From assembly GCA_012034595.1 (NCBI GenBank), contig JAAUPE010000069.1, positions 1 to 35,980 on the forward strand: 35,980 nt of DNA. The letters run 5' to 3'. The notes under the pieces are model-generated. The model saw only the letters and a list, made by a program, of their open reading frames with translations, searched no databases and was not told where the DNA came from. Source of the DNA: Calothrix sp. CSU_2_0 (lineage in GTDB: Bacteria > Cyanobacteriota > Cyanobacteriia > Cyanobacteriales > Nostocaceae). Shown piece by piece: positions 27,372-35,591 of the stretch (position 1 is its first letter; each line of letters opens with the position of its first letter). The position numbers were made by a program, and so were the translations under genes.

Positions 27372-28205
27372 CTAAGACAGCAATTGCGTCCATTCTGGGG
27401 ATTGAGTCAACATTACCCACTGTCCATAACCTCCTTCGTAACCCCAGTCAAATAAACCACCTTGGTCATAATCGTAAGCACGCTTGGCATTATCCAAGGT
27501 ATTATCCAATCCACTTGGGTCTAATAACAACATCTGACATAAACGCTCGTTGACTTCTTCACGCAAAAATATCTTCACCCCATAGCTTCTTTGTTCTTCT
27601 TTGTAAATCATGTCTAATGCTTTGACTAATAGGGGTGCAGTGCAGAAGTAGCGGCGGCTAAATTTCTCAGATTGATCTTCAAATAGCAGTACAGTTGGTA
27701 ACAATGAACGTAACCAATTTAAGACACCTGCAACACTGCTTTCACTAAATGCTATTTCACTCTTCTGTAATTCAAACTTCCCGGAGGCTCTTTCAATAAC
27801 TTCTGCAACTATAGACTTTTTTTCGGCAGACGATAGCACAACTTCTTTTCGCAACCAAAGTTGCTGCACAATAGTAGCGTAAGCCCAGGAAAACCTTCTA
27901 TCAGGTTCTTCTAAGTGCAGATGATAAATTAATAGATGCAAAAAATCAGCCAGCAAATCAGGGTTTGAGTCCTGTATTTCAGCAGCAGTTGTTCCTATAT
28001 GTGTTAATCTTACTGGATTATTTTTATCAAGAATACCAAGATTCCTAAGAAACGGAAAAACGTTTTTTTGTAAAACAGAAGCACCCAGTTGACAAGTAGC
28101 AGCTAATTGTTCAATATCTGTATTTCGATTGTAAAAAAAGTCTAGAATAGCTGCTACTCTTTCTAAATTAGTATTTTGCTGTATATGTAGAGTTAATTTT
28201 GACAT
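27372..28205 (-). CDS. Winged-helix-like protein in the leftward operon (DpdG-like position)
   Basis: A 277-residue protein without a recognised family. Its N-terminus (about 10-75) looks like a winged helix: VAAILDFFYNRNTDIEQLAA, then a second helix and the wing VRLTHIGTTAAEI. The middle is helical. The C-terminus is acidic and ends WGYEGGYGQW. ATG 28205 overlaps the end of the upstream acetyltransferase-transglycosylase gene by 13 bases, so the two are translationally coupled. An upstream TTG is a less likely start. A small winged-helix protein directly before a large ATPase recalls the dpdG-dpdH order in Dpd clusters; that comparison is by layout and size only. Confidence 0.6.
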   Translation of the reverse strand: MSKLTLHIQQNTNLERVAAILDFFYNRNTDIEQLAATCQLGASVLQKNVFPFLRNLGILDKNNPVRLTHIGTTAAEIQDSNPDLLADFLHLLIYHLHLEEPDRRFSWAYATIVQQLWLRKEVVLSSAEKKSIVAEVIERASGKFELQKSEIAFSESSVAGVLNWLRSLLPTVLLFEDQSEKFSRRYFCTAPLLVKALDMIYKEEQRSYGVKIFLREEVNERLCQMLLLDPSGLDNTLDNAKRAYDYDQGGLFDWGYEGGYGQWVMLTQSPEWTQLLS

Positions 28206-29590
28206 TGAGCGCGTTCCAATGTATCTAACCAAGCAGTCAAATTATGCATTATTCTGTGATTCCTGCTAGTTCTTAAGTGTTCGATATTCTGGCAAAAATA
28301 GCAGGAATGCTGAGTATCTTTTTTAAGCTTTTCAAAACCTTCTTTTGTAGTTTCAATCCCACGCCTTTGGGTAATCTGAATTTGAGATGTGTTGGGAAAA
28401 AATATGCTACCGAAACCTCCAGCCTTCCACCAAGTTGTACTATCTAAAGTGTGGGGAACTAAATTATTCTGACGAAGACGATTAAAACTATTTGGGCCAC
28501 CAATGCCAAAACAGTGAACACTCATTCCGTATTCTTTAGCAATATTTATAACTGTATCAAATAACGCCAAACTAGATTGAGAAAGCATATTGACACTACC
28601 ATTCGGACCAGATGTTCCCCAAGAACCGAAACCAATCCTAGTAATACCTATTTTCGCGTAAATTTCGATGCATCGGTTGATTTGGTTAACATTGCGACCA
28701 TGTACAGGTGCAATCGCACGCTCTTGTACGTAATTAGACATTTTGCCGTAAAATGCCTCACAATGGTAAAGAGTTTCACGGACTTTGTACTCTACAGTCT
28801 CATTGGAATCTGTGGTTAAAGGTACGATATCAGGTAATACATACCCATCTGCCCACTGGTTTTCTCTATAAAATTTATCTAAAAAGGTAAGAAGTTCATC
28901 ATAAGTTCGTTTACCTTGCTGCACTTGATAAGCACCACAATCCAACCAAACACTTTTAATGTTTTCTAGTCCTTTTTCTTGCTGTAAAAATTTGGTAGTA
29001 GATGGGGGGCAAGCGATGGGTGAATAAATAACGTAAGCAAAAGGATTACGTTCCAAATCACCACCTAATTTCCATAACTCAAAAAGGCGCTGTAATTCGG
29101 AACCGCCAGCACTAAAAGATGCAACAAATTGAGAACTTAATGGTGTTGCAGACACTAACTTTTTGTGCCACACAACTAAACTGCGTTTTACTCCTGCTTC
29201 AAGATTGACTCGACTAAAGCCGATTCGACAATAAAAGCCATTCGCTTCCAAATCTAATGGACATTTGAGGCGTAAAGTTTTTATACCAGATTTTCCACTA
29301 TATTCTTCCCATGCTCTAATTAGTTTAAGACCTACTCCTTGTCGGCGATGAGATGGAGAAACACAAAGATGATATAAAGTGGATATTCTGTCACGCCTGT
29401 GATGAAAATGCAAGAAACCATGAGACGTACATAAAATTTCTTTATGAGCTATTGCCTCTGCCAAAGTAGCTGTGTTAACAAAACCTATCTCATGCCGATG
29501 GGCATCTGCAAGAGCCTTGACAAAGGGTAAGTCTTTTTCTGTTGCAAATGTTACTGTAGTTTCCAAGGATTTAATTTGCACGTACTCCAC
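28193..29590 (-). CDS. GNAT acetyltransferase fused to a TGT/DpdA-like transglycosylase
   Basis: Residues 12-145 are a GNAT domain: the acetyl-CoA loop is HRRQGVG (about 81-87), followed by LEANGFYCRIGF. Residues about 155-465 resemble tRNA-guanine transglycosylases and the DNA-acting homologue DpdA. WLDCGAYQ gives Asp217 (the DSGGFQ-type Asp), GFGSWG is the binding loop, and DSTTWW gives Asp383 (nucleophile position). The end has CYFC and HRIMHN, a reduced version of the CxCxxC...H zinc site. The expected reaction is swapping guanine for a 7-deazaguanine such as preQ0. The start is uncertain: GTG 29590, GTG 29581 or TTG 29620. Target DNA rather than tRNA is inferred from neighbouring ATPase and helicase genes. 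Confidence 0.72.
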   Translation of the reverse strand: MEYVQIKSLETTVTFATEKDLPFVKALADAHRHEIGFVNTATLAEAIAHKEILCTSHGFLHFHHRRDRISTLYHLCVSPSHRRQGVGLKLIRAWEEYSGKSGIKTLRLKCPLDLEANGFYCRIGFSRVNLEAGVKRSLVVWHKKLVSATPLSSQFVASFSAGGSELQRLFELWKLGGDLERNPFAYVIYSPIACPPSTTKFLQQEKGLENIKSVWLDCGAYQVQQGKRTYDELLTFLDKFYRENQWADGYVLPDIVPLTTDSNETVEYKVRETLYHCEAFYGKMSNYVQERAIAPVHGRNVNQINRCIEIYAKIGITRIGFGSWGTSGPNGSVNMLSQSSLALFDTVINIAKEYGMSVHCFGIGGPNSFNRLRQNNLVPHTLDSTTWWKAGGFGSIFFPNTSQIQITQRRGIETTKEGFEKLKKDTQHSCYFCQNIEHLRTSRNHRIMHNLTAWLDTLERAQCQN

Positions 29591-29792
29591 CCAAAAATCT
29601 TTTTTTACTCCACATACCAATGAGGCTTTTATAACTTAACATCTTTGCCTGTTTCGTGGAAACACGATTTCTTAAAAGTAGGTTGCACTACGCTAACACA
29701 TCATTCCAAATTAGCTCGGAATTACAGTTTATTAAATTTGCGTTTCTTACTGTCAATTAACTGACCTACAACCCAATTAGCCATTAACAATA

Positions 29793-30287
29793 TTAGGCAC
29801 CAGACAATAGTTTTTCAATATCACCTAACAATTTTTCCACCTTTCTCAGCTTTTTGGCATCGTCCCACACCTTAGCTTGCTTAAGTTGCTTGCCAATATC
29901 TGTATACCTTTGACTTAAGACTTTTTCAGGTGGTACATGAAGCGTATCATTGGCTTGAAACTGCTGGATTAACTCTTTAATTTGAGTTAATGAGAGATTT
30001 TTACTAACAGATTTTTCGAGCAACTCCGCACGTTGTTCTTCATCTTTCACTCGTGCGATCGCAACAGCCTTTGTATATTCCAATTTCCCTTGCCGCAATA
30101 CGGACAGCACATCTTCGGGTAACTTGAGCAACGGTAGGCGAGAGTTAACGAAGGATTCCCAGGTTATTGTACCCAAAATATCGAAAACTCCTTGTATAGC
30201 AAGGGTTTCGTTTTTACCCAAAACGTTTTGGGTAATTTTCCCTTTTCGCCTCGTTTTGCATTCGATAAAGCAGCGAAACCACGTCAT
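29793..30287 (-). pseudogene. parB: ParB, C-terminal part (helix-turn-helix and dimer region), out of frame
   Basis: This frame carries the HTH and C-terminal regions of ParB: GKITQNVLGKNETLAIQGVF, then LPLLKLPEDVLSVLRQGKLE, ending in a basic coiled dimerisation segment. The first 15 codons (MTWFRCFIECKTRRK) are out of frame; the expected ParB residues DVVSLLYRMQNEAK are present in a third frame. Two one-base insertions would explain it: one near 30287 (CGATGAC from CGTGAC) and one in the A run opposite about 30244. The ATG overlaps the stop of the first part as ATGA, so re-initiation could still make this fragment. Confidence 0.75.
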
Positions 30288-30985
30288 CGATCGGCTTTTT
30301 GTAGCTGTATGCCCAAAAGTTCGAGAATGCCTTCGGTTTCCTCTAAAGGGTTAAGGTCTTGGCGCTGGAGGTTTTCGACAAGGCGTACTTGTTGAGTGGT
30401 AGTGTCGTCCATCTCTTTGACGACTACAGGCACTTCCACAAGTCCCGCAAGCTCGGATGCTCTAAGGCGACGTTCCCCAGCGATAAGTTCGTAGTTTCCA
30501 TTACTGAGGGGACGCACGAGCAAAGGTTCGAGAACGCCGAATTGTTTAATTGATTGCGATAATTCTTCGAGCTTTTTGGGGTCGAAATAACGCCGGGGCT
30601 GGGAAGATGGTAATTGAATTTTGGCGATGGGCAAAGTTTCGCCCTCACCGATACCCGTAGATTTGTCTTCGACTACTGAGTTTAATTGGGTTGGTGTTAA
30701 TGCTTCGCTTGCTGTGGTGGCAGTTTGTGCGCCAAACAATAGAGTGACGGGTTTTTTAATCTCAGCGTAAGGCTCATCTTTTTTACTGGTTTTATGGGTT
30801 CGGCTGCTCGGATTAGTTGGAGTGGTTTTATTATTGGATTTGGTTGTACTAGCTCGGTTCGCTTGACTATTTGAACTCGCTGTATCGGTGCGATCAACTT
30901 GATTATTTGAACTAGCTATATTATTTTGACTAGCTTCACTATTTGAATTATCTGTATTAGCTTTTTCAGTTGCAGGTTTCTTCAT
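30284..30985 (-). pseudogene. parB: ParB, N-terminal part (CTP-binding domain)
   Basis: Plasmid partition protein that should load at parS and slide on DNA using CTP. The first 90 residues are an Asn/Ser/Thr-rich tail with short repeats. The ParB/Srx fold follows: SSQPRRYFDPKKLEEL, then GVLEPLLVRP, GERRLRASEL (CTP-binding box) and ENLQRQDLNPLEE. It ends with ILELLGIQLQKADR at a TGA created by a frameshift; the rest of ParB lies in other frames just downstream. The start ATG overlaps the parA stop as ATGA. The overall order parA-parB is normal; the break between the sliding-clamp and HTH domains is not. Confidence 0.8.
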
Positions 30986-31746
30986 AATTTTTCTAGTTGA
31001 AGAGCAATTTTTTTGAGAATAGCAACGGCAGAATGACTTTTATCTAATAATGCTAGCGGTATTCGTCGCTCACTCGCATCAGCAAACGCGATACTTTTGG
31101 GAACGGGAGGAAACACGGTAGCAAGGGGTGATAATTGTTCCTGTACAGCTTTAACCGTGCGCGACTCCTGCGCCGTGCGTCCATCGTACATCGTCGGAAC
31201 AAAACCTGCAAACTGGAGATTTGAATTCGTATGCGATCGCACTTGGGCAACGGTATTTAATAAAAGCTCAGTTCCCTTAAAGGATTTAAATTGACACTGG
31301 ATGGGGACAAGGATATGGGTTGCCGCAGTCAGGCTGATAATGCTGAGTAACCCTAGCGATGGCGGACAATCAATCAAAATAAAATCGTAGTCATCAAGTA
31401 CGGGTGCGAGTGCATTTTTTAGGCGATATTCGCGGGACATTGCACCACTCAGTTGCATCTCAGCAGCAGCTAAATTTATATCGGCAGGGACGAGGGATAA
31501 ACCGTTGATGGATTCGGGATAGATGGGAAGTGGTTTGTTGTTGACTATTGCATCGTAGATAGTTGTCTCTAACTCGTCCGGTTCTAGCCCCATAAACATT
31601 GTTAAAGATGCCTGCGGGTCCATATCCACAAGCAAGACGCGAGTGTTCTTTTTTTGGGACAGATGGTAGCCGAGGTTTTGGGTCAGGGTTGTTTTGGCAA
31701 CGCCACCACTTTGGTTAAATAAGGCAATGATGCGGGTTTGGCTCAC
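30982..31746 (-). CDS. parA: ParA partition ATPase
   Basis: A 254-residue Walker-type partition ATPase that would position plasmid copies over the nucleoid with ParB. Visible motifs are the Walker A region FNQSGGVAKTTLTQNL (residues 10-25), VDMDPQASLT (A'), and Walker B FILIDCPPSLG. The deviant Walker A normally reads KGGVGKT; here the signature lysine is Ser13 and the fifth position is Ala17, although catalytic Lys18 is kept. It starts at GTG 31746 with no strong Shine-Dalgarno. The stop overlaps the parB start. It has no N-terminal HTH, so autoregulation would rely on ParB or another protein. Confidence 0.88.
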   Translation of the reverse strand: MSQTRIIALFNQSGGVAKTTLTQNLGYHLSQKKNTRVLLVDMDPQASLTMFMGLEPDELETTIYDAIVNNKPLPIYPESINGLSLVPADINLAAAEMQLSGAMSREYRLKNALAPVLDDYDFILIDCPPSLGLLSIISLTAATHILVPIQCQFKSFKGTELLLNTVAQVRSHTNSNLQFAGFVPTMYDGRTAQESRTVKAVQEQLSPLATVFPPVPKSIAFADASERRIPLALLDKSHSAVAILKKIALQLEKL

Positions 31747-31761
31747 GATTTTTATGATTTA

Positions 31762-31803
31762 CTTCGCTATTAAATCCTAGAGGATGGGGTTATTTTAGCG
31801 AAG
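31762..31803. promoter_or_regulatory. Inverted repeat upstream of parA (operator or parS candidate)
   Basis: CTTCGCTA (31762-31769) faces TAGCGAAG (31796-31803), a perfect 8-base inverted repeat with a 26-base spacer, starting 16 bases upstream of the parA GTG. The position suits an operator for parAB or a centromere-like site. No other copies were searched for. From 31804 to 32130 I see no trusted gene: a 70-codon frame from GTG 31807 lacks a separate ribosome-binding site and resembles nothing, and a run of nine C lies near 32067. Confidence 0.45.
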
Positions 31804-32130
31804 GGAGTGATTTTATACAATTATTCAATAGCTGGAAAAAAGTTTGTGCTTTACTGGACTTCAATTGGTACAGGTTTCTCCCAGGTGGACAGGATGTTGA
31901 AAATAGGTCATCAAGTCTTTAGCGTAAGTTTCTGTACGGATGGTTATTTCACCCCTAACACCAAAATAGCGCTCAAGTGCCATATAGAAGATATCAAGTT
32001 GTCATCAGTAAAGGATTAAAGTGCGAACTCAACCAAAGTTGGTTACTTTACTGAAGCCTGGAATCCCCCCCCCAATAATAAGTTTCTCCAGAACGAATCG
32101 CACTTACAAACATCCTGGCTCAATGCCCTA

Positions 32131-32385
32131 TTAACTAAAACGTCTCTTAAAACGTGGATCAATTCGGTGCTTTTTCTTGTTATTGCAACGACGACAGAGT
32201 GTTTGTAAGTTACTCAAGTCATTTGAACCGCCAAGTGCTATTGGAATAATGTGATCGACGTTCAACTTAGCCTCTGAAAAAATACAGTGGCAACTTTGAC
32301 ATTGATGTCGATCCCGCTTAAAGACAAACACCCTTACTTCTCTGGGGATAGAAATTCTACGAGTTCTCTTCCGCAAAATACCCAT
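32131..32385 (-). CDS. Small HNH endonuclease
   Basis: An 84-residue HNH-family nuclease. CQSCHCIF near residues 29-36 supplies the first Cys pair. VDHIIPIALGGSNDLSNLQT (about 43-62) is the HNH core, with His45 as general base and Asn58 as a metal-site residue. CRRCNNKK (about 64-71) is the second Cys pair. The N-terminus is basic and should contact DNA. It stands alone, so it could be a homing-type or defence nuclease, or cargo. The family and motif are clear, the target is not. Confidence 0.82.
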   Translation of the reverse strand: MGILRKRTRRISIPREVRVFVFKRDRHQCQSCHCIFSEAKLNVDHIIPIALGGSNDLSNLQTLCRRCNNKKKHRIDPRFKRRFS

Positions 32386-32612
32386 ATTTTAAAGCTTACT
32401 GATAAAAATTATTGGCTCTTCCGTATGTATTATGCTAAACTTGCAACGATAATTCAGAATTTTCCTTTAATAACAAAGCTTTTGAGCAGTTTGGCTCCTT
32501 GATTTTATTCCAAAGGCTCAAAATCCAAGTTTAAAAGCTATCTTTCTTACCCAGCAAGAAATTTGAGCTATTTTATAACCGTTTTTAGCATAACAAGTAA
32601 TGAAGAACCAAA

Positions 32613-35366
32613 TTATTTAGATGCTTTGGGATTAAATCCACCTGCTTTATTTATCCTTTTCTTCTCTACCTTTTGTTGCAGATTAACATCTTGAACTGAC
32701 TCCGATTTCATAATAATAGATGTATTGCCATCTACACTTTTTTCTATCGGGTCTGTAGAAGAATGTTCATCTACAGATTTCCCCTGCAAGAATTTACCAT
32801 TTTCAGGCAATTCTTCTTTGGTTTGGTTGAATTCTTCAATAACTTCGAGTAGCAACATTTTATCTCCTGAACTTTCATCTTTTAAACAAGAATTTATCGA
32901 TTTTATTAGCTCGTTATATCTCTTGATTTTCTTTGATAATTCTTGTACATTATCGTTTCTTTCTTTGACTTTTTTGTCTGCCTCTTTTTCTATCTCTCGT
33001 TTCAAATGATTGCGAGCAAGTTCATCCTGACGGATAATTTCTTGATACTTTTTATCCGCTAGTTTCTGTAGATTAGCGTTTAAAATACTATTAAAAGTAT
33101 GATAAAATGTTTCTTGAATTGTTTTTTCAACTTTATTTTGAAAGTCCAGTTGTAAAAGTTGACGAACAACGGGCTGCACACTTTCTATACTTTCCTTTGT
33201 ATAATCTTTAAATGTTTGTTGTAATACCTCACGAAATTGATAAATTCCAACTTTCTTATTAATCTCTAATAAGTTAGGAGAGGTAGCAAGTTCATCTTCA
33301 TTCTCTACATATTCTTCATCTTCATCTTCATCTTCATCTTCCTCATCTTCATCTTCTAGAACTTCAGAATTAGATTCATGACTATTGGGAAAGTTTTTAC
33401 TATACGAATCAGTGTAAAATTCTGGGTCTTCACGTAAATAATACTCACACTCTTGATGAGCATATTCCTTAAGTATTTTTGTAATTTCACACTTCATTTT
33501 GTTTAAGCTTTCAGCAATCTCAACATCATTACCCAGAAGACGCTTAAGCTTTTTGTAATAATCACGTTTATAAACTTGATTAATTAAACGTTCAAAGAAA
33601 CTGGCTACTAAATTTTCACATTCCTGAGCTAAAACATCTTCAAGTTGACTTGTAAGATAATAAAATGCTTCACCCAAAACACTAAGTAAAGGAACCGTAA
33701 TATATTGCCTATGAATTCTCCTTGCAGACTCATAAGCATCCCATAAAAAGAAACCATTTAAAAGCTCTTCTAGTTTACTTAGCATTTTTGATTTGAGAAT
33801 ATCAAAGTCTTTTTTAAAAATTTGATTACCTTCTGAAACCTTTAAAGCCTCCTTGAACATATCCTCCTTAAAGCTATCTGCTATATTTTGTAAATCGGTT
33901 TTAAGACTTGCAAATTTTTGAGCTTTAATAGCTTCAGGTTTGCTGGGTTGTCTGGATAAATCATGAGAAAATTTTTCGTAATGTTCTTTTAGATGACGGC
34001 AAATAACACTCAGGTCATCAGTCAAATATTCAAAAAGCTCTCGATGCTTTTCCTCGATGAAGTACGAAGTTATACATTCTCTAAACTCTTTTACACCACT
34101 ATCATCTATTAATTGATCGATCAGAGATTCACCATACATTTCTAAAATGTTTAAATATGTTTCATCAGCCTCTTTGCGGTTATTTGTAACAATTTCAAAT
34201 TCCGTGTTCCTCAGTTTATCAGAAGCGCAATAGCTGTTAAAATCATAAACAAACTGGTGTGTAATTGGTTTATCATTGTTATTTTTTAAAATAGTATCTA
34301 GACCAAATCTATTTTCCTTACTCGTATGCTTAATCTGACTACCATAGAATCCAAGGAGAGCGCTAGTTTTATAAACTCTTTTTCTATTTTCCTCCTCTGC
34401 AAACTCAGAATTCATTAGCTCAGATAATCTTGTTGCTAATTCACGTTTGTACCAAGTTTCATCAATTCGATTAAAGACAAAGAAAACTCGATCCCGAATA
34501 CCAGGGTTTTTTCTTATCTTCTCTAAAAGTTGTGTTTCTTCAGTTGTTATCTCTCCTTCAGAAGCGATTTTGAGAACACAAATAACAGCAGATGTTTCTG
34601 AATCTTCAATTTTGTTATATGTTAATTGTGCATCCTTCTCTACTGGAGCATCAATTCCAGGGAGATCGACAATAACATTGCCACGTTGTAAAAGGTGGTG
34701 GTTAAAAAAATAATTGATACGCTTTAGTACAGCGCTGTTGCTGCCACGACGAGCATATGTAGCCGCTTCATTAAAAACAAGCTTTAGATCGTTCATTGAA
34801 CGTACAGCATTCTTATCAGGATAAATCCATTCTTTATTATCTTTAAAACCCTCTAATAGAAGTTTTAATGCATCTGCTTTTTTTGCTATATCAGACTTTC
34901 TGGCACCACCTTCTGTACTAATAATTTTCTGACATTCATTACGAAGCTTTTCCAGATAATTAGGATTGTCAAAATCTGGTTGTGTATAGTCCCAGTCCTC
35001 TCCCATTAAATCTTGTAATCCTATTAGTAAAGAGTTGACTTCTTCCCTTATCTCAGTTATAGTAAGAAAAGTTAGTTCTATCCTTTGTTGTTCAGGTTCT
35101 GCGTACTCGATATAACACTCTGTACCAGTTGCATGTCCTTCAGAGCTATATAAAAGCTCACGCTCTAAAAGAGCATTTATCAGCATTGATTTACCTGCAC
35201 TGAATGCCCCAGCAAAAACAATCTCAAATCTCGGAGAAGTGGCTTTTTTCAAAGATAAAAAAGTTTTTGCATATACGTCATTAGGCAATTGCAAGGAAGA
35301 TTCTCCTCGAGCAAGCTTAATTAATTCATCTACGTGAATATTAAGAGTATTTTTTTGCTTAGTCAT
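32613..35366 (-). CDS. Bacterial dynamin-like GTPase (917 aa)
   Basis: A large GTPase of the dynamin superfamily, which in bacteria remodels or protects membranes; some members act in phage defence. G1 is GAFSAGKSMLINAL (about 53-66), G2 Thr lies in GHATGTE (about 80), G3 is DLPGID (about 234) and G4 is NRID (about 297). The remainder is mostly long helices that would form stalk and trunk, interrupted near residues 675-705 by an Asp/Glu run. The C-terminal tail is charged and polar. No clear transmembrane pair was seen, so membrane contact would be peripheral. ATG 35366 is preferred; the frame extends upstream only to a TTG at 35390. Confidence 0.82.
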   Translation of the reverse strand: MTKQKNTLNIHVDELIKLARGESSLQLPNDVYAKTFLSLKKATSPRFEIVFAGAFSAGKSMLINALLERELLYSSEGHATGTECYIEYAEPEQQRIELTFLTITEIREEVNSLLIGLQDLMGEDWDYTQPDFDNPNYLEKLRNECQKIISTEGGARKSDIAKKADALKLLLEGFKDNKEWIYPDKNAVRSMNDLKLVFNEAATYARRGSNSAVLKRINYFFNHHLLQRGNVIVDLPGIDAPVEKDAQLTYNKIEDSETSAVICVLKIASEGEITTEETQLLEKIRKNPGIRDRVFFVFNRIDETWYKRELATRLSELMNSEFAEEENRKRVYKTSALLGFYGSQIKHTSKENRFGLDTILKNNNDKPITHQFVYDFNSYCASDKLRNTEFEIVTNNRKEADETYLNILEMYGESLIDQLIDDSGVKEFRECITSYFIEEKHRELFEYLTDDLSVICRHLKEHYEKFSHDLSRQPSKPEAIKAQKFASLKTDLQNIADSFKEDMFKEALKVSEGNQIFKKDFDILKSKMLSKLEELLNGFFLWDAYESARRIHRQYITVPLLSVLGEAFYYLTSQLEDVLAQECENLVASFFERLINQVYKRDYYKKLKRLLGNDVEIAESLNKMKCEITKILKEYAHQECEYYLREDPEFYTDSYSKNFPNSHESNSEVLEDEDEEDEDEDEDEEYVENEDELATSPNLLEINKKVGIYQFREVLQQTFKDYTKESIESVQPVVRQLLQLDFQNKVEKTIQETFYHTFNSILNANLQKLADKKYQEIIRQDELARNHLKREIEKEADKKVKERNDNVQELSKKIKRYNELIKSINSCLKDESSGDKMLLLEVIEEFNQTKEELPENGKFLQGKSVDEHSSTDPIEKSVDGNTSIIMKSESVQDVNLQQKVEKKRINKAGGFNPKASK

Positions 35367-35591
35367 ATTGTTATCAACTTTCAAAAACAAATTAAAAAAT
35401 AATTCCTATAAGTAAACACATTAATATTTATTATGCTTTTTGCTTACTTGTACAGGAAGACTATTTTTCTTATGGTTCCCTAATTGTTGACTAATAACTC
35501 AGCACACTTAAATCAAATTTGCGATCTGCTTTCGGGGCTTGAGTAACAGGCGAACCGAAAACCGGGATAAGCTTTGCTCCCTGCCCTACTT

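Noticed and set aside
31807-32019. 70-residue + strand gene upstream of parA
   Set aside because: It starts with a GTG at the edge of the inverted repeat, has no separate ribosome-binding site and no family resemblance.
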